Shown: positions 36,460 through 46,395 of the stretch, piece after piece
Layout of the letters: each line of letters opens with the position of its first letter
Numbering within the stretch: the stretch's first letter is position 1
Assembly (NCBI GenBank): GCA_020746105.1
Contig: CM036619.1
Location: forward strand, 54,296,635-54,360,634
DNA: 64,000 nucleotides
Source: Trogon surrucura
Taxonomy: Eukaryota > Chordata > Aves > Trogoniformes > Trogonidae
Direction: 5' to 3'
Made by a program: the position numbers and the translations under genes
The notes under the pieces: generated by a model
What the model was told of the DNA's origin: nothing
Databases searched by the model: none
Seen by the model: the letters and a program-made list of their open reading frames with translations, nothing else

Positions 36460-36548
36460 ATATTTTCTGTCCTGTCCAGCTGAGGAGGGGACTGATAGTG
36501 CAGCTTTGGTGGGCACGTGGAGTCCAGCCAGGGTCAGCCCACCACAGA
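36460..36548. mobile_element. Possible LTR scrap of an avian endogenous retrovirus
   Basis: A GC-rich stretch containing CTGTCCTGTCCAGCTGAGGA and GTCCAGCCAGGGTCAGCCCA that I recall as dispersed in bird genomes, possibly as an LTR end. No internal retroviral genes, primer site or paired LTR are present. Family and orientation are unsure. Confidence 0.3.
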
Positions 36549-36559
36549 CATCTGGAAAA

Positions 36560-36776
36560 AATGTGGCGAAGAACAGGAACAAAGAATAACTTGGAATGGA
36601 TGCTCAGGGAGGCCAGGGCATCTCCATCTCCAGAGATGCTGAACACTCAGTTGAAGAAGACACTCAGCAGCTTGATGTAATTTTAACATTAACCCTGCTT
36701 GAGCAAGGGCTTCAACTCGATGATTGCCTATAATTCCTTTCTACATAAATTATTTTGTGATTCTGTAATTCAGAGA
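36560..36776 (+). mobile_element. Degraded CR1 LINE 3' end
   Basis: Sense orientation. GGATGCTCAGGGAGG and CTCCATCTCCAGAGATGCTG match the end of ORF2, then CCTGCTTGAGCAAGGGCTTC and AACTCGATGATTG match the 3' block, ending TTTTGTGATTCTGTAATTC. Many substitutions and a small insertion around 36,680-36,695 mark it as clearly older than its neighbours. Frames here (36400-36680) are shadows of it. Confidence 0.75.
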
Positions 36777-38654
36777 AATATGTACCACTTCTGTGCGGAA
36801 CACCAGTTCACAGTGTGACCATTATTACTAAACAAAATTTCAATGCAAAAATGAAGGGTAGATCTTCAAGTGTTTTTTATACTTGATATATTTTCTACAT
36901 GATGCATCTTTATATTCTTGGGGTGCTGCTGTCATGCATCATTTTTTATTAACAAAGATATAATGTAAAGGAGATAGAAAAAAAAAAACAGGTTAAAATT
37001 TGATCTTTCTCATGTTTTTTTTTTTTTTTTCCCCAGCCATTCTCCTATTTTTAATTAAGCTAAAGTAATTCACAGTGAAAGTGCATGACTATTCATTTTT
37101 CCTGTAAGCAGTATCAGGATACCAACTCATCAGCCCAAATCTGTTCCATTTCAAGTATGTACTTAGAGAAGCTTTATATATATACAGTGCACCCTTTCAG
37201 TGAGGGTACCGAGGGTGGCAAACAGCAGATAATCTCAGATGTCCAGAACAGGTTTCACTCAGAACATGATTTAGTACATATCAAGTCACTAGCATCAACA
37301 ATTTTTCACTTTTTAAGCAGTAGTCAGGGACCTTATGTAGTTGCTACTCAAATTATAGCAAAATAGTAATAACTACAGAAATGAGGACTGCCTAGTAACT
37401 ACTGGCAAATGAACTTCTAAAAATTTAATTAGAACCACACCAGTGTGGGAATACCATAAAGCTTAGCAATGAGCACAAAACTCAACCTTCTTCCTATAAA
37501 GTCAAGACTGTAATATTACACACACTTATTCCATCTCATTTGTAAAATTAACAGTCTCCCTCAGACAATTAAAAATCATGCTGAGTACTGAGCCACAGTA
37601 AATTACAAATATAATTAAGTAAATAATAAGAAAGCCCAAGTCCCTACTTAAATACGCTGCCAATTCAGCTAATCCAAGCACAGCAAATATTAATGCAATA
37701 CTTCAATGTCTACAGCTCAGCTCCTGATCTACAGTAATAATAAGACATTAAGATTTTGTCTGTAGTCAGAGGAAACCACTTATTTTCCCCAAGACAACTG
37801 AAGCAGCAAGTTACCAATAAGCTGCTCGTATCTTCCATCATCCTGCTGGGGAAGGTGGGCAGAGAAGATGAGCACTTTTAGCCTGATTGCATTTGCCACC
37901 AATTATACAGATGCGATCTTTTGACTATGCTTTACTCTGAACTGAAAAGAAGCCAACCTGAAGCTATTTAACAATAAAGGATTAAAATCAATGCTGATTA
38001 AAGGGCTCTGCAAAGTGTGATTTTTAATTTTGTTGCTTTAGGAAGTCACTAGACAATCACTACTGGTATTCCCCTGTTTCTGCACCCAAAGGGGAAAGAA
38101 TTCATATCTTGACAAAACCTTCTGATATCAGCAGCTAGCATATCAATGAGAAAAAAATTTAAAATTCTGGATCAGCGATAACTTCACAGATAAGTACTAT
38201 GCAAGAAATGAAATGTGTCTAAAATTATGCTGACAGCACATGTCACTTGCCAACAATATACACTAGTGCTGATATGTGCTGGTATCTGTTTACAAGCTCG
38301 CAGAGAAAGGATTAAATACAATTTAATTCATTCAAACTTAAAGATGTATTTATACCAGTATATAGCACTGTGTGAATGGCAGAGATTTCACTGTCTCACA
38401 GCAGTTGTATTATTCTCTGCCCAACCTCATAAATATTAATTGCTTTTGAAACTGAATTATAAGTCTGCACATGACATAAAGGAAAAATCCCAACCACTGT
38501 CTTTCCCTCAATATCAATCCACAGGAGGAATAAAATATTCTCAACGTGATGTTCCTGCACCAGCACCAATGGGAAGTTTTCTTCTAGTTGGAAGCAAACG
38601 CTTTTAATTTGCTCTTCATTGTGAAAGAATTGGTTATATAAAGCCTTAATATTT
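36777..38654. other. Unique sequence, possible conserved non-coding element
   Basis: No gene. A T run ending TTTTCCCCAG (37,015-37,036) resembles a splice acceptor but leads into no supported exon. 37,740-38,060 has the balanced, low-CpG, motif-rich look of a conserved non-coding element. That is inference only. Confidence 0.4.
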
Positions 38655-39217
38655 CACAGAATCACAGAATGTCAGGGGTTGGAAGGGACCTCAAAAGATC
38701 ATCCAGTCCAGCTCCCCTGCCGGAGCAGGATCACCTACAGTAGGTCACACAGGAACGCATCCAGGCGGGTTTTGAATCCCTCCAAAGAAGGAGACTCCAC
38801 AACCTCCCTGGGCAGCCTGTGCCAGTGCTCTGTCACCCTCACTGTGAAAGTTTTTTTCTAATATTTCTGTGGAACCTCCTATGTTCCAGCTTCCACCCAT
38901 TGCCCCTTGTCCTGTCACTAGACGTCACTGAAAAGAGCCTGGCACCGTCCTCCTGACACTCCCCCTTGACATATTTATAAACATTAATGAGGTCACCCCT
39001 CAGCCTCCTCTTCTCCAAGCTAAAGAGACCCAGCTCCTTCAGCCTTTCCTCATAAGGGAGATGTTCCACTCCCTTCATCATCTTTGTGGCTCTGCGCTGG
39101 ACTCTCTCCAGCAGTTCCTTGTCTCTTTTGAGCTGAGGGGCTCAGAATTGGACACAATACTCCAGATGTGGCCTCAACCAGGGCAGAGTAGAGGGGCAGG
39201 AGGACCTCCCTCGACCT
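38655..39217 (-). mobile_element. CR1 LINE, left arm of a near-perfect inverted pair
   Basis: Starts with the reverse-complemented 3' tail (CACAGAATCACAGAATGTCA) and runs about 560 bp into the ORF2 C-terminus, ending near CCTCCCTCGACCT. The minus frame 38,839-39,081 reads [20 protein letters not shown] and further C-terminal residues, then stops early through a 1-nt deletion in the poly-A part of the NIRK codons. Compared base by base with the right arm, 38,757-39,175 (419 bp) has one difference, while the 5' and 3' edges have many. It is young-looking but dead. Confidence 0.95.
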
Positions 39218-39819
39218 AATGCCTTTAATGCCTTAATGCCGTTAACACTGTTGAAACTGGGATGACGTTGCATGTGTACTAGATGCCTAGTTGCTAGGCC
39301 TAGACACCCTTTGTACTTGGTTGACCTTTTTACCTGGCAGATGCGGTGCTGGCAGGGGTGTAAGCTGCTTGGCTCTTCCTCCGCAGTCAGTGTGCACTTG
39401 TACTTGAAAGTACTGGTGCCTGCCAGACACAAGTGGGACAGGGCAAGGAGTTATCAGCAGGAATAATGCAGCAGCTCTCAGGAGTGAGCAGGACCACAGG
39501 TGCTGCCTGTGGCCTTTCCTTCCTTGCCCTGGCACTTGTTTTGCTCAGATTTTTTGCTTCCTCTTATGCTTTAGGATCGTTACTAGTTTTGTGTTAACTC
39601 TTCCTGTTTAAAATATGTTGACTTCTCAGGGGGAGTGGGGGAGCTTGCAGGGATACAGAAGATTTTGGGTTTATGATTTTTTATTTTTCTTTAAATATGC
39701 CTCTGCTATAGTTTTCTGCCTGAGCCAAGTCCTTCATGCATATGCCATGGAAGATCTCGCAGTGGGGCAGGCTTGGGTGAGGAGCTGTGGAAGACTCTCC
39801 TTATTGCGGAAGAGGTTTG
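39218..39819. other. Unique spacer between inverted CR1 arms
   Basis: About 600 bp, GC-richer than the window average and unlike CR1. It contains small hairpins: GCCTAG-TTG-CTAGGC near 39,288, and CCACAGG / CCTGTGG at 39,494-39,512. Frames of 64-96 codons on both strands overlap and lack domains. The last 50 bp or so could already be diverged CR1. Confidence 0.6.
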
Positions 39820-40534
39820 GGGGCTGAACTGCTGGAGAGCAGCGTAGGAGAAAAGGACCTGAGGGTTCTAGTGGACAGCAGGATGACCATGAGCCAGCAA
39901 TGTGCCCTTGTGGCCAAGAAGGCCAATGGCATCCTGGGGTGTATTAGAAGGGGAGTAGTTAGTAGGTCAAGAGAGGTCCTCCTAGCTCTCTACTCTGCCC
40001 TGGTGAGGCCACATCTGGAGTATTGTGTCCAATTCTGAGCCCCTCAGCTCAAAAGAGACAAGGAACTGCTGGAGAGAGTCCAGCGCAGAGCCACAAAGAC
40101 GATGAAGGGAGTGGAACATCTCCCTTATGAGGAAAGGCTGAAGGAGCTGGGTCTCTTTAGCTTGGAGAAGAGGAGGCTGAGGGGTGACCTCATTAATGTT
40201 TATAAATATGTCAAGGGGGAGTGTCAGGAGGACGGTGCCAGGCTCTTTTCAGTGACGTCTAGTGACAGGACAAGGGGCAATGGGTGGAAGCTGGAACATA
40301 GGAGGTTCCACAGAAATATTAGAAAAAAACTTTCACAGTGAGGGTGACAGAGCACTGGCACAGGCTGCCCAGGGAGGTTGTGGAGTCTCCTTCTTTGGAG
40401 GGATTCAAAACCCGCCTGGATGCATTCCTGTGTGACCTACTGTAGGTGATCCTGCTCTGGCAGGGGAGTTGGACTAGATGATCTTTTGAGGTCCCTTCCA
40501 AACCCTGACATTCTGTGATTCTGTGATTCTATGA
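39820..40534 (+). mobile_element. CR1 LINE, right arm of a near-perfect inverted pair
   Basis: About 715 bp in sense. It begins near the CTGCTGGAGAGCAGC block and passes through GGCCAATGGCATCCTGGGGT, the C-terminal LEYCVQF codons and the early-stopped frame 40,102-40,341. It ends in ATTCTGTGATTCTGTGATTC plus ATGA. It reaches further 5' than the left arm (which stops near the position equal to 39,963). The 79 residues of 40,102-40,341 are identical to the left arm's frame, including the premature stop. Compared with the copy at 58.8 kb it shares several private differences with the left arm (for example GGTGGAAG for GGTGCAAG, and TTTGGAGGG for TCTGGAGAC). Confidence 0.95.
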
Positions 40535-41036
40535 AATACATAAAACAGCCTCATGAAATTTGCAGAGCACATTAACAGCCAAGGACAATCAGCCTGTCCC
40601 TTGTACCTAAGGAAAGGAACAAGAAAGATAAATTTGAGTGCACAATTATTTTATATGAAAAAATTTTAGTGTGGAGCACTGTATAGAGACTGGCCAGTTC
40701 ATCTGCTTTTACCATTTGATATAGGTATATAGAGAGATATATTTATTCACATCACATGTGTGGTGGGAGTCTCTACATTGCACCTGCAGAGTCGAGCAAA
40801 ATGTTATAAAAAACAACTACAATTTTTTTTCTTTCATATACCGTTGTACATCTTATGCAATTTCTGCCTAAAATATCTGTACATCATAGAAATGCTTCTA
40901 ACAGAGCTCTGCCAATTTTTAAAAAATGGTGTACCTCAAATGACATTTCTATAAATGTGTAACACTCATTCCCAAATTACACTGGTCTCCATATTCCTCA
41001 CAAAGCCTTTACAGTGTATCAGTTCACCCTCGCTTA
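40535..41036. other. Unique sequence, no feature seen
   Basis: About 500 bp of AT-rich DNA between two CR1 copies. The 64-codon frame at 40,760 has no domain. Confidence 0.55.
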
Positions 41037-41912
41037 TCATAGAATCATAGAATGATTTGGGTTGGAAGAGACCTCAAAGATCATCTAGTTCCAACCCCCT
41101 GCCATGGCAGGGACACCTCCCACTAGATCAGGTTGCTCAAGGCTCCATCCAGCCTGGCCTTGAGCACTTCCAGGGATGGAGTATCCACAACCTTCCTGGG
41201 CAACCTGGTCTAGTGCCTCACCACCCTCAGGGTAAAGAACTCCTTCCTTAGATCTAGTCTAAACCCACGCTCTTCCAGCTTCCACCCATTACCCCTCATC
41301 CTATCACTACAAGCCCTTGTAAAAAGTCCTTCCCCAGTCTTCTTGCAGGCCCCCTTCAGGTATTGGAAGGCTGCAGCAAGGTCTCCCTGGAGCCTTCTCT
41401 TCTCCAGGTTGACCAAGCCTAACTCTCTCAGCCTGTCCTCAGAGGAGAGGTGTTCCAGCCCTCTGACCTTCTTGGTAGCCCTCCTCTGGACTTGCTCCAA
41501 CAGCTCCATGTCCTTTCTTGTGTTGGGGGCTCCAGAGCTGGATGCAGTATTCCAGGTGGAGTCCCACAAGGGCAGAGTAGAGGGACAGAATCACCTCCCT
41601 CGATCTCCTGGCCACACATCTCTTGATGCATCCCAGGATACGGTTGGCTTTCTGGGTTGCAAGTGCACACTGTTGGCTTATATTGATCTTATCGTCCACG
41701 AACATGTCCAAATCTTTCTTCCCAGGACTGCCCTCAATAGACTCATTGCCCAGCCTGTATCTGTGCTTGGGATTGCCTCGACCCAGGGGCAGGACCTTAA
41801 CACTTGGCCTTGTTAAACTTCATGAGGTTGACCTGGGCCCACCTGTCAAGCTTGTCAAGGTCCCTCTGGATGGCATCCCTACCCTCCAGTATATCGACCA
41901 CACCACACAACT
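41037..41912 (-). mobile_element. CR1 LINE, about 0.9 kb with complete 3' end
   Basis: Antisense copy from TCATAGAATCATAGAATG (3' end) through ORF2 C-terminus up to the sequence just downstream of the RT FADD box (CAAGGTCCCTCTGGATGGCA). Frames on the minus strand carry [29 protein letters not shown] and [10 protein letters not shown] blocks, split by frameshifts near 41,430-41,570. The 3' untranslated region (CTGCCATGGCAGGGACACCT, CACTAGATCAGGTTGCTC) is the same type as the SINE tails in this window, so a related CR1 group is a plausible source of those tails. It ends 5' in a small fold-back. Confidence 0.93.
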
Positions 41913-41928
41913 TTGTGTGGTGCGGTCA
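41895..41928. repeat. Fold-back palindrome at a CR1 5' junction
   Basis: CACCACACAA and TTGTGTGGTG (41,901-41,922) are perfectly complementary with a 2-nt loop. Extended to 16-nt arms, 14 of 16 pair. The right half reads like the sense strand of the same CR1 segment whose antisense lies to the left. Confidence 0.75.
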
Positions 41929-41935
41929 ACACTTC

Positions 41936-44900
41936 CAGACACATGTATAGAAAGAAACATGTCAGTAGCACTGCAGGAATTATTGTGTTTTAAAACCACT
42001 ATAATTTTTCATCCCTCTCTTCTTCAAAGCGGAAACAGTGTACAGTGAAAAGTATTCAATTTCAAAGCATATCTTCCAGAATCTGCATGTGAATTTTAAA
42101 CTTGTCCAGATCATGTTTGTATTGCATGAAGTCCTACTCCTGCAATCATTGAAATTCCCTTTGCTTTGAAATACCAAAAATTTGTTTTCAGCCTAAATAG
42201 CAATCACAAGTCATTGGAGCAGTTTTTGATGTTGAACATATTAAAAAAATGCATCCAGCTGTTGCAGGGAGAAATACTTAATTACCCAGCTGGCTGAAAA
42301 TACACCACATAATGAAGAACTCTACTTGTGCACCACAATTAGGAATCTGTAAACAGGGGGATACTTTGAAAATCTAGTCACAGTTTTCATAAAGGTTACA
42401 TTTCTTGTAACACAAATCAGTTACAAGAAATAGACTATCTTTCAATATATTTAAAAGCACATTTATTTCTCTTTACAATTTCTTGGTGAAAAAGATGTCC
42501 TGTTTCTTTTCTTTCATCTGGTCCATGTCATTCCACATTTGCTTTGGAGCCAAAACATATCATCGCTATTGACATATGACACAGGCTATTCCCGAAAATA
42601 TTCATGGTTAAAACATCTGGTTGGGTATTAGTTTTCTCATACACCGTGCAATTTTTTTGTTTGGTTAGTTATCATCCATTGGCTGTGCTTAAACTCAAGC
42701 CTTCAAACCTGCCAAACAGGGCTCTGGATACTACAAAGGATATGAAAAAAGAGCTGTCATCAGAAAATTCATTATCTTTCCATCATACTAGACTGGTTTG
42801 CAAAATGAAGAAAGTTTACTCCTGCATGAATTCCCACCAAACTTAACTGTCTTAATCAAGGCACAGTAGGGATCGTGTGTTATGTCATGCACAACTAAAT
42901 ATTCCTTTTGTTATCAGAGAAATTAGTGGTTTGTGATTTTATTTTATTTTTTTAAATCAGGTAAGCCATGTATTTTTCCACCTCGGCAAGCTGAGGACAA
43001 AAGACCCAGGCAAGTTCAAACAACCTTGTGAACAGAACTAATTCATGAATCTACAAACTGACCTCATATGTCACTAGCATTATTCATGGCAAGTGGTCAT
43101 GTCTAAGTTCCTGGTGCACATACAAGCAGACAAAAAGTGACAGCATACCAGGTTTATCCTTATTAGTCATAAATTAGTTATTTTTTAAACCACAAAATAA
43201 CAGACAATACTTCCAGGTTGATCCTAAGAATGATTTTTCTCTTTATTTTGTGCTTAATAGGCAAGATACATCGAATCAATCTTAAGGAGTCATGAATGTG
43301 GTACCTTAGTCTCAGCACCTTGCTGCTGGCCTATCTCTGCTTACACGGTTCCCAATATTGCTGTTGATTTGAATGAGAACATAGGTTGAGGTAAAAAGCT
43401 TTTTAACAGTCCCACACAGTGTAATCAGGTTTATTATACCTAACTACACAAGCACTGGTTTGCTAGTATATTTTATTGTGAGAAAATTGAAGAAATCACC
43501 TAATCCGGACAACTTTTTATACATATTTTTGAGTATAGACTTCACAGCATACCAGTATGCAAGCAGATTGTACAAGGACAAAGAGAGAATATAACTCCTA
43601 TAACTGTGTGTTGTTTTTGCTTACTTACTTTATTAACTGCTTGATTAGCTAGTTTGTGCAGTACTTAGGAAATGCAAAGCAGTAATAAGTGCTAATTAAT
43701 CATATTATTTATGTAACATTCAACTACAGCTGCAAGTTGTACACACGTAAAAAAAAATATAAACTGCGTAACAGTGAAGAAGCAAGCCTACATTGCCAGT
43801 GAACTTCCTTCATCCGGAAAAATAGAACTGGAAAGCAGTCATAGGCAGCAAACAGTAGCCAAGAGCTGACGAAAGCCTGCTACACGGTGAGTGACAGAAT
43901 CATGAGATGAGGTGAATGAATGATACTAAAAGTGTTGCCCAACTGCTTATATTAAGGAGAACATATGGCAGAAAAGAAGCAGAACCACAAGGAAAAATGA
44001 CAGTTTCATTGAATTGCAAATGAGAGGTAATAATTTCAACATTTGCTGTGACAGAATACTTTTATGTATTATCATAAGCTCTGGTGGATGCTATCTTAGA
44101 CCAGTTCATGAACTGGATCATTTGACGCCACAGCATTTAGTTCAGTAAGGCTGGAGCTGGAGAGGTGCTCCTGCTAGCACTTTCTGATGACCTATTGAAC
44201 CTCCTCTAACTGGAACAGCAGTTTCTGCTGTCAGAATGACTTAAGAGCTGTGTGATAAAGGGGAGACAGCATTTATCATCTTTTCTAAGTCCAAAATCAT
44301 GCATAAATGGATGAAGCAAATGGAACAGAGTACCTAGTGACAGTAAAAAAATCAGGAGGAAGGATCTAGTGGTATGAAACATGCAAAAGAGAGATATGTA
44401 TCTGCTGCTCTAAGGATAAAGTTGAATTCTATGAAAACACCTACAAAGGATGAGAAGAAATTTCACATCATTTCTGCCAGAAGTCAAACACTCAACAATG
44501 AACTTCCAAAGAAAGAAAGAAAGATTAAAGTATTGTGCCAGTGAAAATAAAACCCTTCCAAAACACTTCTGCCACAACTTTCTGTTAGCAAGTTATAAAA
44601 TGAATAATGAGAGTTTAAATGTACAGCTAGATATTCAAAGGTCAGACAAACTAACGGCATAAAAGATGAAAAATCAAATTAACACATTCATCATCACAAG
44701 GAATAATATTCACAGTCTTAAATACTACTATTTCTACAATATCAAGTTTTCCATATATACTAAAGAAAGTTTTAATACAACTTTACAAGAAGGTGGATTT
44801 CCTTTCCTTATTTTTTGATTGGTTTATTTTCTTCAGCCTGTCTGTACATATAAAAGAGTCTGCAGAGATTTAGTAGCACAAGAATATACAAAATATATAA

Positions 44901-46112
44901 AATATACAAATAAAATAAAAATATAAAATAAAATATATTAAAAATATATAAAATATAAAGAATGCTGAAAAACCTGAGGGATGCGTAACTTAACAGACAA
45001 ACAAAAAAGCATTTTGAGACACCATTGTTAAGTTTGCCTAATAATGCACAAAAAGTTCAACAGAGTTCACTTGCAATTTTCAGTTAATTTGCTCTGACAT
45101 ATTATTAACTCTTCTTTCACTTAATTTTTGTCATTGTGTCCTACCAATTATTTCTTTTATTAGTTTGTGGAATTAGCATTGTTTAAATTATTTATTATTT
45201 GTGAAACTTTCTTTAAGATCTTGTTGCTAAAGCAAACAAGGATGAACCTTGTTAGGTACTCTGCATTTTATATTGTTTACCATAATAAGGGATGAATACC
45301 CAGGAATCAGAGTTTTATCATTCTGGAAGGCATTATGAGCACCCTCTTTCCCTAGAGAATCTTAAAGTGAGATGTCGAACAGAGTTTTAATGTAACGGTC
45401 ATGGAATGGAGGAAAAACTAGTTAATACCCTGAAACCCCTCAGTGGAAGTGCCAGGTCCTCAGGACCAACTGATTCAGCATACTGACCCCATCCTCTCGT
45501 GCTGCGGTAGTTTCTGAACAGATGCAGATACTGCTTGTGGCATCGAGTTCAAATTCCTCGCTCGCCATTCTGTTCATTTTTGGTACCGACACATTTTTTT
45601 AACCAACAAAAGCTACATATTCCCCATGTCATGGTGACAATCAAGTCAGGCACGTCATTAGCGGTCATGCTTCTTCCTTCCATACCAGATGCCACCTCCA
45701 GACTTGGGATACATCACAACCTGCATTATGCTCAGAATACAGGTTTCTGCTTAAAAGATGAGGCGAGGCCATTTTCTTTCATGAGAGCTGAAGTTATGAC
45801 TCCAGTATCTAAGCCCCAGTGAAGAAAAGGGAGCCTGCGAGGCTTAGCAGACCCTACACAATCATATTTAGACCATATGGAAAAACTGCTTTGAATGGTA
45901 GCTCATTCTAGCCTTTAAGGAAATGTAGCTAGGCATTACTTCTAAAAGCTTTGGGGCTTGCTTTTGTGTACAGAGCAAAATGCAGATTTTCAGTTGGCTC
46001 AAACTTTAAAGCTCCATTTTACTCGTTGGCAACTTTTTGCAGTTTTGCAGTTATTGCAACTTTTTAAATAGATTGCAGTCATGTTATGTCTTAGTGAAAG
46101 AAAGAAAATCTT
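41936..46112. other. Unique AT-rich sequence, no gene seen
   Basis: No exon or clear repeat family. It holds an AT-rich run at 44,884-44,960. Short frames (42604-42846, 44450-44662, 45535-45822) lack domains. Confidence 0.5.
44884..44960. repeat. AT-rich imperfect microsatellite
   Basis: Repeated AAATATA, AAATATAC and AAATAAA units over about 77 nt, with only two C's and no G until the last base. Likely a low-stability, slippage-prone tract. Confidence 0.9.
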
Positions 46113-46395
46113 TCACAGAATCATAGAACAGTTTTGGCTGGAAGAGACCTTCAAGATCATCAAGCCCAACCTTTGTCCTAGCTCTATCAACACCGCTAAG
46201 CCATGTCCCTAAGCACAACACCCTCCCGTCTCTTAAATTCCTCCAGGGATGGTGATTCAACCAACTCCCTGGGCAGCCTGTTTCAATACCTGACAACCCT
46301 TTCAGTAAAGAAATTCTTCCTAATATTCAATCTGAACCTCTCCTGGCACAACTGAAAGTCATTTCCCCTTGTTCTATCACTTGCTACTAAGGAGA
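46113..46395 (-). mobile_element. CR1 LINE 3' end
   Basis: CACAGAATCATAGAACAG, then a diverged 3' untranslated region, CTCCAGGGATGGTGATTCA, GGGCAGCCTGTTTCAATACC and CTGGCACAACTGAAAGTCAT, ending at CTTGCTACTAAGGAGAA. About 280 bp, antisense, 5'-truncated, of the same subfamily type as the copy at 18.2 kb. The coding part is frame-broken. Confidence 0.92.

Larger units (their letters stand above)
38655..40534. repeat. Large inverted repeat, about 0.57-kb arms with 0.75-kb loop
   Basis: Left arm 38,655-39,217 pairs with right arm 39,963-40,534. Differences counted by eye: five in the outer 100 bp plus one tail octamer; none in 38,757-39,079; one at 39,080; none in 39,081-39,175; then about six in the innermost 42 bp. 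Flanking DNA outside the CR1 3' ends is unrelated. Such a structure can extrude as a cruciform or hairpin and is prone to deletion or misassembly. Confidence 0.92.

Noticed and set aside
38655..40534. DNA transposon with long terminal inverted repeats
   Set aside because: The arms are ordinary CR1 3' ends of unequal length, there is no transposase, and no target duplication was found. Two LINE copies plus conversion explain it better.
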